Of a stretch of DNA of 7,789 bases, positions 1-5,632 are shown piece after piece. The notes below the pieces were generated by a model. The model was not told the DNA's origin, searched no databases, and saw nothing but the letters and a program-made list of their open reading frames with translations. Origin of the DNA: Gammaproteobacteria bacterium (lineage in GTDB: Bacteria; Pseudomonadota; Gammaproteobacteria; UBA12402); NCBI GenBank assembly GCA_028282395.1, contig JANQHY010000239.1:1-7789 (forward strand). The letters run 5' to 3'. The first letter of the stretch is position 1; the number at the start of each line of letters is the position of its first letter. A program made the position numbers and the translations under genes.

Positions 1-1206
1 TCCAACAACAAAGCCGAACGATAGCCCCTCCCAACCCGCATCGAGACTATGGCAGCCCGACCCATAGGTTGGGTATATAACCGTTACTGCACCATCAACT
101 ACAAGCCCTACAGCAACTATTGTTGTAGGGGAGAGTATTTTGCCTTTGTTATAAGCTGCCGCAGTAGTAAACCCTATCACCTTGCCAACAAATGCAAGAT
201 GACCGCTAAAGAAGTTATGCAAAGATTGGTCCTTGCTAGCACAGTTACTTACGGGATATGGAAGCGCCATTAGCCATTGATACCACGGCAAATCCAATGA
301 TTGATCATCATAATTAAAGTCAAGCCGATAATCAATTGGCCGATACTCATGAGCGAGCTTAACAGAAAGGTAATGGGTAGCGAAATCAACCCCTACTGCC
401 GTCGATAGCATCATTGTTGAAACCACCATATTACTACAAAGATTATTATCTTTTACGATACAATGGCCTGGGCTCACATCATCTATGTCCTCCTCAGCTT
501 TATACTTATCACGCAAATAGAATCCCATCTGCAACATGACAATAAAAAGCACCGCGCCGCCATATCCCCAGCCAAAGCGATTCCTCTGCAGACAAACGCT
601 ATCATCATAATTGTGGATCCATGAGAGATTGCCATCAAAGTCTGATGAGAAATATTGCTTATCCTGCCCAAGCCAATATTGCATAACCAATCCGCCACCA
701 CTATAGGCCGCTCTCACCACACCTGACATCACTAAATCTTTTATAACCGCTGTTGTAACCCCTTTAGCGCGCTGAGAGTTACTCTTTGGCTGCTTCTTCT
801 CTTCTTGCCATGCTGCAAACGCTGTTATCATCGATAAAGGTATGGACTGAAGAAAACGAGAAGGAAACACACGCCAAAATGAGGATTTTGGTGCGTAAGC
901 AAGAAGTGTTGTTGGCGATACAGCACTCTTTATCGTCATCGTCCACTTTGCCATCTTTACACAAACATTTGTTATCCGCCCTCTTCTTCTTTCGTTAAAA
1001 TCCCTTGTGGAAATCGTTATACGATCTTCATCGTACTCATTTATATCTATAATGCTATCATTTTCATCAAAATCAGCTGCCAACATCGACTTTTGCAAAT
1101 TATCATCTTCTAGATTCTCATCATTCACTCTTAGTAGTGTCTGATTATTTTTATTATCGAGTGATTGCTGATCATCAATACCCGTTCCTTTCCTTTTTTT
1201 AAACAT
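1..1206 (-). CDS. PAP2-superfamily-like integral membrane protein, 3' end cut by the window edge
   Basis: Reading the minus strand from ATG at 1206-1204 gives 402 codons with no stop up to base 1, so the C-terminus lies outside the window. An AAGGG ribosome site (1219-1215) sits 8 bases before the ATG. Residues 1-85 are polar and rich in Asp/Asn/Glu, with a basic patch (RRRGR) near 73-77. Hydrophobic stretches follow at about 210-231, 258-282, 337-351, 361-379 and from 390 on. The order K283...R289-P290, then F333-S-G-H336, then H386...D389 at the end of a membrane segment matches the layout of PAP2 phosphatases (K-x6-RP, PSGH, SR-x5-H-x3-D), which remove phosphate from lipids such as phosphatidate or undecaprenyl pyrophosphate. 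Spacing between motifs is also right. Motif 3 is degenerate: its usual SR is PT here and His-Asp spacing is one residue short. AGA/AGG and ATA codons are common, unlike in dnaK, which hints at acquired or weakly expressed DNA. The frame is sure, the family moderately so, the substrate unknown. Confidence 0.75.
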   Translation of the reverse strand, partial: MFKKRKGTGIDDQQSLDNKNNQTLLRVNDENLEDDNLQKSMLAADFDENDSIIDINEYDEDRITISTRDFNERRRGRITNVCVKMAKWTMTIKSAVSPTTLLAYAPKSSFWRVFPSRFLQSIPLSMITAFAAWQEEKKQPKSNSQRAKGVTTAVIKDLVMSGVVRAAYSGGGLVMQYWLGQDKQYFSSDFDGNLSWIHNYDDSVCLQRNRFGWGYGGAVLFIVMLQMGFYLRDKYKAEEDIDDVSPGHCIVKDNNLCSNMVVSTMMLSTAVGVDFATHYLSVKLAHEYRPIDYRLDFNYDDQSLDLPWYQWLMALPYPVSNCASKDQSLHNFFSGHLAFVGKVIGFTTAAAYNKGKILSPTTIVAVGLVVDGAVTVIYPTYGSGCHSLDAGWEGLSFGFVVG

Positions 1207-1241
1207 AACAACTGCCCTTAAACTATTTTTCACCAAAACCC

Positions 1242-1259
1242 ACTTAAATAATTTTAAGT
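1242..1259. repeat. Perfect 7-4-7 inverted repeat upstream of the PAP2-like gene
   Basis: ACTTAAA (1242-1248), loop TAAT, TTTAAGT (1253-1259) is a perfect inverted repeat. It lies 36 bases before the minus-strand start codon and just downstream of the proposed -10 element. It could be an operator or a hairpin at the 5' end of the mRNA. The repeat is visible; the function is inference, and AT-rich DNA makes chance symmetry more likely. Confidence 0.45.
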
Positions 1260-1265
1260 CATAAT

Positions 1266-1294
1266 AAAATAAATCTTACGGAAAAACATATCAA
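1266..1294 (-). promoter_or_regulatory. Candidate sigma-70 promoter for the PAP2-like gene
   Basis: On the minus strand TTGATA (1294-1289) is followed after 17 bases by TATTTT (1271-1266), about 60 bases before the start codon. The -35 is a fair match and the -10 a weak one. The surrounding DNA is so AT-rich that other -10 choices are possible. Confidence 0.35.
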
Positions 1295-1354
1295 GTATTA
1301 TTTTGACCAATAATTATATTTCTCAATCGCTGCTTTAGAGAAATTACAATTTAT

Positions 1355-1386
1355 CTATAAGTAAAATTATAGTTTTCTATTTTTTT
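1355..1386 (+). terminator. Weak AT-only hairpin followed by a T-rich run
   Basis: CTATAA (1355-1360), loop GTAAAA, TTATAG (1367-1372) forms a 6-bp stem followed by TTTTCTA and six further Ts. The shape is that of an intrinsic terminator on the plus strand, but the stem has almost no GC and no plus-strand gene ends upstream. It may be chance, or the end of an unseen short transcript. Confidence 0.2.
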
Positions 1387-1518
1387 CATGTTTTACTCTG
1401 CCAGGTAAATTTACGGTAACTATCCCACACCATTTATTCATAGAACGGCTTGAACAAACATCATACCAGTACTAGACAATACAGGAATTTTACAACTTAT
1501 TAGAAGCCGACGTAGTTA

Positions 1519-1547
1519 TTGCATAACAAGTGACTTGTCGATACAAT
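1519..1547 (+). promoter_or_regulatory. Candidate promoter of the MBL-fold gene with a palindrome in its spacer
   Basis: TTGCAT (1519-1524) and TACAAT (1542-1547) are separated by exactly 17 bases. The -10 matches five of six consensus bases; the -35 is weak. The spacer contains the perfect 6-1-6 palindrome ACAAGT-G-ACTTGT (1526-1538), a position where a bound repressor would block RNA polymerase. The start codon is 63 bases downstream of the -10. Promoter assignment is inference from sequence only. Confidence 0.45.
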
Positions 1548-1610
1548 TGCTAGCAGTTATTCACCAATATGTGTTAAATCGCATAATGAAAAAAGAAAAA
1601 GGCGACGATT

Positions 1611-2573
1611 ATGCACCAACTCAAACAAATAGATGAAGTAGAAATTTTTGTTTTAATGGATAATGTTGCTGATCCATTCTCTAAAAATAGCACTGGCGTC
1701 TATTGGAATGAGTTTCAAGACCGCTTTGGAGTACGCAAACAGAGTCAACTGTGTGGCGCAGACTGCTGTCGCGCCTGCAATGGCCTTTCGCTATTTATAC
1801 GCGTTAAAGTTGGTGAAAGAGTGAATACTTTACTGTTCGATACGGGCCCAGATGCTGGGTTAATCGTCGAAAATGCCGATCGGCTTGGGTTAGATTTAAG
1901 TGAGGTTGAAGCAATTGTCTTATCACATGGTCATTTTGATCACTTTGGTGGAACCGTAAGCGCTCTTAAGGCAATCAACAAAAGTAACTTGCCTGTCTAT
2001 GTACATCCAGAACTATTTCTACCGCGCGCGTTTGGTGAAGATGGCAACATTCGCAGCAGTTATAATTTAACAAAAGAGGAAATCGAAAAACATGGTGGCA
2101 ACGTGATTGAGTCGACCACACCGACTAGCCTGTTTGCCGAGACACTACTCATCTCTGGTGAGGTGCCACGCACCACAAATTATGAGCAGGGGATGCCAGA
2201 CGAATTCCGCTTAGATAATGATACTTGGCGCAACTCGCCTGATATTATTGATGAACAGTGTTTAATCATGAATTTTAAAAATAGAGGATTAGGCGTCATT
2301 ACCGGGTGCGGACATACCGGCATCATTAATGCCACCAAACATGCTACGACACTATTAAACTCAACTGAGGTCCATCTTGTCATGGGCGGCTTTCATCTTG
2401 CCTCACCAGAATTAGCCGATCGCATTGATCCGACTATTGCTGATCTACAGACAATCGACCCGACCTTCATTGTCAGCGGCCACTGCACCGGTAGGCAGAC
2501 GCAAGCAAAACTGTCACAAGTATTTACTGATCAGCATATCCCCTATGGGGTCGGCGCCAGATTTGTATTTTAA
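1611..2573 (+). CDS. MBL-fold metallohydrolase of the DHPS-like (COG1237) type
   Basis: This is a 320-residue soluble protein with no signal peptide. It has the metallo-beta-lactamase metal motif H106-x-H108-x-D110-H111 in the form SHGHFDHFGG, a preceding FDTG strand (76-79), and later ligand-type motifs GCGHTG (H235), GGFH (259-262) and GHCTG (290-294). The early LMDN segment (15-18), the FDTGP region and the CGHTGI and GGFHL motifs are typical of the family named after archaeal MJ0301, an enzyme proposed to make 7,8-dihydropterin-6-methyl-ribofuranosylaminobenzene phosphate. Bacterial members have no settled role, so the substrate here is unknown. Where relatives usually have a short segment before GLS, this protein has C48, C52, C53 and C56, possibly a metal or redox site. 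The start is supported by AAGG 8 bases upstream (1599-1602). It has its own promoter candidate and converges on mnmG with 7 bases between stops. Confidence 0.9.
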   Translation: MHQLKQIDEVEIFVLMDNVADPFSKNSTGVYWNEFQDRFGVRKQSQLCGADCCRACNGLSLFIRVKVGERVNTLLFDTGPDAGLIVENADRLGLDLSEVEAIVLSHGHFDHFGGTVSALKAINKSNLPVYVHPELFLPRAFGEDGNIRSSYNLTKEEIEKHGGNVIESTTPTSLFAETLLISGEVPRTTNYEQGMPDEFRLDNDTWRNSPDIIDEQCLIMNFKNRGLGVITGCGHTGIINATKHATTLLNSTEVHLVMGGFHLASPELADRIDPTIADLQTIDPTFIVSGHCTGRQTQAKLSQVFTDQHIPYGVGARFVF

Positions 2574-2580
2574 CGGGCAG

Positions 2581-4461
2581 TTAACTACTACGGCGCTGTT
2601 TTTTCAGATAGACAAGCAGCAGTGAAATAGCTGCTGGTGTCACACCGGGAATACGCGCAGCCATTGCCACGGTTGTCGGTTTAATTCGATTCAGTTTCTC
2701 TACCACTTCTGCGGATAATCCGCGGATCTGCTGATAATCAAAATCTAGTGGTAACGCCAACGCCTCGTAGTTCTGTTGCTTAGCAATCTCCGCCTGCTGA
2801 CGGTCAATGTATCCAGCATACTTAGCAGTAATCTCTACCTGCTCAGCAACCTGAGCATCCTCCACCCCAGGACCAAATACCTCTATCTGGCGCAACTGGT
2901 CATAACTAACATCAGGGCGCTTAAGAAGATCCAGCGCTGAATATTCGCGTTTAATCGGCTGCTCAATCGCTTGCTGTAATGCCTCTCCCTGTTGTGTGCC
3001 CGGCACAAACCACAATGCTGCTAACCGCTGACGCTCCTGCTCAATTGCTTCGCGCTTGTGCTCAAAACGCTGCCAACGCTCTGCATCGATCAAGCCCAAA
3101 CGCTGACCAATCGTTGTCAAACGCTGATCAGCATTATCTTCGCGCAACAACAAGCGGTACTCGGCACGCGAAGTAAACATGCGGTAGGGTTCTTGCGTAC
3201 CACGAGTAATTAAATCATCGACTAACACGCCGATATAGGCCTCATCACGTCGTGGCGACCACGGTTCACGCTCCTGTGCTTGTAAAGCAGCATTGGTTCC
3301 AGCCAAGAGCCCTTGTGCCGCTGCCTCTTCATAGCCTGTGGTACCGTTAATCTGGCCAGCGAAAAATAGGCCTGAAATATATTTGGTTTCTAGCGTCGGC
3401 TGCAAATCACGCGGATCAAAATAGTCATACTCGATTGCATACGCAGGACGGGTGATGTGTGCCTGCTCAAGCCCTTTAATGGTATGAATAAACGCCTGCT
3501 GCACATCAAAAGGTAAACTGGTAGAGATGCCATTTGGATAAACTTCGCGACTATTTAACCCTTCCGGCTCAAGGAAGATCTGATGAGAACCCTTATCAGC
3601 AAAGCGTACCACTTTATCTTCAATTGATGGGCAGTAGCGTGGCCCAACACTCTCAATGTTACCGCCATACATGGCTGAGCGTGACAAATTGGCACGAATA
3701 ATCTCATGGCTGTGCTCATTAGTATGGGTAATATGACAACTCAACTGAGCGGGATGCTGGTCACGATGCCCCATAAAAGAGAAAATCGGTCTGGGCTCAT
3801 CTCCTGGTTGCGCCGCGAGCTGTTGGTAATCAATCGTACGGTTATCAATTCGCGGTGGCGTACCGGTTTTCAGACGACCAACACTGAATGGCATCTCGCG
3901 CAACCGCTGTGCCAATGCAATAGCAGGCGGGTCACCAGCACGGCCGCCCTGATAATTGCGATCACCAATATGGATCTTACCGCCCAAGAACGTACCAGTA
4001 GTTAGTACCACCGTCCGTGCGTGGAAGTTCAAGCCCATCTGTGTCTTCACACCGACAACTCGCTCTCCCTGTAATAACAGGTCAACCACCGGCTGCTGAA
4101 ATACCATTAGGTTAGCAGCCGACTCAACTTTATTGCGAATTGCCTGACGATAAAGTGCTCTATCTGCCTGCGCCCGTGTAGCGCGTACGGCCGGTCCTTT
4201 GCGGCGATTTAGCGTACGAAATTGAATCCCTGCTAAATCAGCTGCCTGCGCCATGGCACCACCCAAGGCATCTATCTCCTTCACCAAGTGGCCCTTACCG
4301 ATACCACCAATTGCAGGATTACATGACATCTGGCCAATTGTCTCAATATTGTGGGTTAGCAACAGCGTACGTGCACCAAGTCGTGCTGCTGCCAGCGCCG
4401 CTTCAGTACCGGCATGGCCGCCACCAATAATTATCACATCAAAATCTTGTTGTTTATTCAT
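2581..4461 (-). CDS. mnmG: tRNA uridine-5-carboxymethylaminomethyl modification enzyme MnmG (GidA)
   Basis: This 626-residue flavoprotein has about the usual length for the family. With MnmE (not in the window) MnmG adds the carboxymethylaminomethyl group to C5 of the wobble uridine (U34) of certain tRNAs in the cytoplasm, using FAD, NADH and a methylene-folate donor. Visible marks are the N-terminal FAD dinucleotide motif GGGHAG (13-18), the conserved C47 followed by [10 protein letters not shown], the [10 protein letters not shown] block (274-283) with C278 matching the second essential Cys, and a [18 protein letters not shown] block (368-385). The C-terminus contains the helical MnmE/tRNA-interacting region (LLKRPDVSY, ending in [15 protein letters not shown]). 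The start is supported by AGGGG 9 bases upstream, which lies inside a small hairpin. The gene seems to be transcribed alone: it is divergent from the membrane protein gene and convergent with the MBL gene, so the common mnmG-rsmG-parAB arrangement is absent. Confidence 0.98.
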   Translation of the reverse strand: MNKQQDFDVIIIGGGHAGTEAALAAARLGARTLLLTHNIETIGQMSCNPAIGGIGKGHLVKEIDALGGAMAQAADLAGIQFRTLNRRKGPAVRATRAQADRALYRQAIRNKVESAANLMVFQQPVVDLLLQGERVVGVKTQMGLNFHARTVVLTTGTFLGGKIHIGDRNYQGGRAGDPPAIALAQRLREMPFSVGRLKTGTPPRIDNRTIDYQQLAAQPGDEPRPIFSFMGHRDQHPAQLSCHITHTNEHSHEIIRANLSRSAMYGGNIESVGPRYCPSIEDKVVRFADKGSHQIFLEPEGLNSREVYPNGISTSLPFDVQQAFIHTIKGLEQAHITRPAYAIEYDYFDPRDLQPTLETKYISGLFFAGQINGTTGYEEAAAQGLLAGTNAALQAQEREPWSPRRDEAYIGVLVDDLITRGTQEPYRMFTSRAEYRLLLREDNADQRLTTIGQRLGLIDAERWQRFEHKREAIEQERQRLAALWFVPGTQQGEALQQAIEQPIKREYSALDLLKRPDVSYDQLRQIEVFGPGVEDAQVAEQVEITAKYAGYIDRQQAEIAKQQNYEALALPLDFDYQQIRGLSAEVVEKLNRIKPTTVAMAARIPGVTPAAISLLLVYLKKQRRSS

Positions 4462-4469
4462 GTTTATTT

Positions 4470-4485
4470 ACCCCTGCTCGGGGGT
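4470..4485 (-). promoter_or_regulatory. Hairpin covering the mnmG ribosome binding site
   Basis: In the mRNA sense, ACCCC, a six-base loop and GGGGT form a 5-bp GC-rich stem just before mnmG. The AGGGG Shine-Dalgarno sequence (4475-4471) overlaps the 3' arm and the last loop base. Folding would therefore hide the ribosome site. The structure is visible; any control of translation is inference. Confidence 0.45.
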
Positions 4486-4502
4486 CGACTATTGAGGCGG
4501 CC

Positions 4503-4531
4503 ATTCTGACACAAAATAGCAAAAAAGCCAA
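4503..4531 (-). promoter_or_regulatory. Candidate sigma-70 promoter for mnmG
   Basis: On the minus strand TTGGCT (4531-4526) and CAGAAT (4508-4503) are 17 bases apart, each matching four of six consensus bases. A transcript starting there would have a leader of roughly 35 bases that includes the hairpin at 4470-4485. Confidence 0.4.
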
Positions 4532-4565
4532 TGCTCCTCACCCATCCCTATTGCCAACGACTGTT

Positions 4566-4594
4566 TTGCAGTGGCAAATGGTAACTTGTATAAT
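4566..4594 (+). promoter_or_regulatory. Candidate sigma-70 promoter of the four-helix membrane protein gene
   Basis: A perfect TATAAT (4589-4594) lies 17 bases after TTGCAG (4566-4571), a weak -35. It is 34 bases ahead of the start codon at 4629. An inverted repeat TTGCCA (4551-4556) / TGGCAA (4572-4577) flanks the -35 element. Confidence 0.55.
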
Positions 4595-4628
4595 TTACAA
4601 CATACGTGAATAACGAAAGGCTGCTCTA

Positions 4629-5504
4629 ATGCTATTATGGTTAACAATTGAATGGATTCTTCTGGCATTACTCCTTTTGTGGCGTCAGCAGCAACAGGCC
4701 AAAATCGGTCTGCTTAATGAGCAGCAGCGCGAAATATATAGCAAAATCACCCGCAGCCATGCGCTCTTTATCTTTTATTCAGTAATCATTTGGCTTACCA
4801 CACTCATTGCCATGAAGTTTGATAATCGTTGGTTTTTCGTATGGCTAATACTTTTTATCATTCCCGCGCTCTGCCTTAGTCTACGCAACCATTTTCAACT
4901 AAGAAAGGCCAACTTACCCACTCTACTGATTCGCAACCACCAACAAACTTTTATCTTACAATATATCACCTTAATAATTCTGGTCGCCATCTTCAGCTAT
5001 CAGCTGCCTAATTGGCAGCAAATGTCGCAAAAACTAAGCATCAGCGATCTTCAGAGCAATCGCATACCAACGAAAAGTAGTGTCAGCGGCAAAAATAATA
5101 CCACAACAACAGCAACCCCCGTGCCAACTAAAGGCATTCATACCTGCCCAAGTCTCGCTAAAATTATAGCGCAGCGCCAAACCGCAACTAGCTGGCCCTA
5201 TAGTGGTGTCAACTGGTTCATCTCCTATAATCAAACTTACCCTATTCATGGAGACGTCCAGGGAGAATCTGGCTTTGAAGAGGCAATCGCCGATATACAC
5301 GCCGGGACATTACGATGTGACTATACAATCATGCATTATAAAAATAACAAACCGGATGGAAAAATTATTATCGCAGTAAAATTGGACACCCCCTACAACG
5401 CCACGATTGTTTTAGGGCCAAACTGGCAAGGGAAAGGCGCGAAAAGACGCTGCAGCTCGAGTCCTAGCGGCTGTAGCTTTAGTTTTAAAGCATTTACTCA
5501 GTAA
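4629..5504 (+). CDS. Unrecognised four-helix membrane protein with a Cys-containing C-terminal domain
   Basis: I do not recognise this 291-residue protein. It has four hydrophobic segments at about 2-18, 44-62, 67-85 and 107-124. The loops at 19-43 and 86-106 are basic (for example RNHFQLRK), so by the positive-inside rule they face the cytoplasm. The N-terminus and everything after residue 125 would then be periplasmic. A Thr/Asn-rich linker (about 150-167) leads to a soluble domain of about 120 residues with four cysteines (C173, C230, C275, C282) that could form two disulfides. That domain has aromatic segments such as WPYSGVNWFISYNQTYP (189-205) and looks beta-rich. AAAGG lies 8 bases before the ATG and a TATAAT promoter is close upstream. 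It is codirectional with dnaK, ending 128 bases before it, but dnaK has its own heat-shock promoter, so a shared function is not implied. An assembly or sensing role in the envelope would be a guess. Confidence 0.85.
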   Translation: MLLWLTIEWILLALLLLWRQQQQAKIGLLNEQQREIYSKITRSHALFIFYSVIIWLTTLIAMKFDNRWFFVWLILFIIPALCLSLRNHFQLRKANLPTLLIRNHQQTFILQYITLIILVAIFSYQLPNWQQMSQKLSISDLQSNRIPTKSSVSGKNNTTTTATPVPTKGIHTCPSLAKIIAQRQTATSWPYSGVNWFISYNQTYPIHGDVQGESGFEEAIADIHAGTLRCDYTIMHYKNNKPDGKIIIAVKLDTPYNATIVLGPNWQGKGAKRRCSSSPSGCSFSFKAFTQ

Positions 5505-5529
5505 TTCATCAGCGATCTATGGAAATGAT

Positions 5530-5553
5530 AAGGAAAAATACAATTTTCTCCTT
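5530..5553 (+). repeat. AT-rich inverted repeat touching the dnaK -35 element
   Basis: AAGGAAAAAT (5530-5539), loop ACA, ATTTTCTCCTT (5543-5553) pairs over 10 bp with one bulged C. It ends inside the CTTGAAA -35 of dnaK. It may be a weak terminator for the upstream membrane protein gene (the distal arm is T-rich), a regulatory site for dnaK, or chance. Confidence 0.35.
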
Positions 5554-5577
5554 GAAACGGCGAAAAATGCCCTTATT
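5551..5577 (+). promoter_or_regulatory. Sigma-32 (RpoH) heat-shock promoter of dnaK
   Basis: CTTGAAA (5551-5557) is an exact match to the -35 of RpoH-dependent promoters. After 12 bases comes CCCTTATT (5570-5577), a partial match to the CCCCATnT -10. It lies 55 bases ahead of the dnaK start codon. dnaK is a classical RpoH target in gammaproteobacteria. No CIRCE inverted repeat (HrcA site) is seen. Confidence 0.75.
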
Positions 5578-5632
5578 AAGTAGTTATGCAATTGAACAAA
5601 GTAACAACTTGACAATGATTCGGAGGAAATAA

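Larger units (their letters stand above)
1207..1610. other. AT-rich divergent intergenic region without a gene
   Basis: These 404 bases lie between the starts of the minus-strand PAP2-like gene and the plus-strand MBL gene. No convincing ORF or structured RNA was seen. The region contains a candidate promoter for each gene, a 7-4-7 inverted repeat next to the minus-strand promoter, a 6-1-6 palindrome inside the plus-strand promoter spacer, and a weak hairpin with a T-tract. These are listed separately. Confidence 0.7.

Noticed and set aside
49..998. Several short ORFs on both strands within 49-998
   Set aside because: They are shadows in other frames of the 402-codon minus-strand frame starting at 1206, which has a ribosome site and a coherent membrane protein sequence.
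1..1206. A pseudogene or gene-free stretch at the left end
   Set aside because: Codon-by-codon reading of the minus strand shows no stop or frameshift; the frame is simply cut off by the window edge.
1586..1636. A 16-codon ORF overlapping the start of the MBL gene, a possible leader peptide
   Set aside because: It has no clear ribosome site of its own, is out of frame, and shows no attenuator structure.
3706..4495. Plus-strand ORFs of 80-99 codons opposite mnmG
   Set aside because: They lie antisense to a fully conserved MnmG coding sequence and have no ribosome site or recognisable protein features.
5034..5300. Minus-strand ORF inside the membrane protein gene
   Set aside because: The plus frame has a promoter, ribosome site and consistent membrane topology; the minus frame has none of these.
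5505..5632. CIRCE element (HrcA operator) before dnaK
   Set aside because: No TTAGCACTC-N9-GAGTGCTAA repeat is present; the promoter is of the sigma-32 type.
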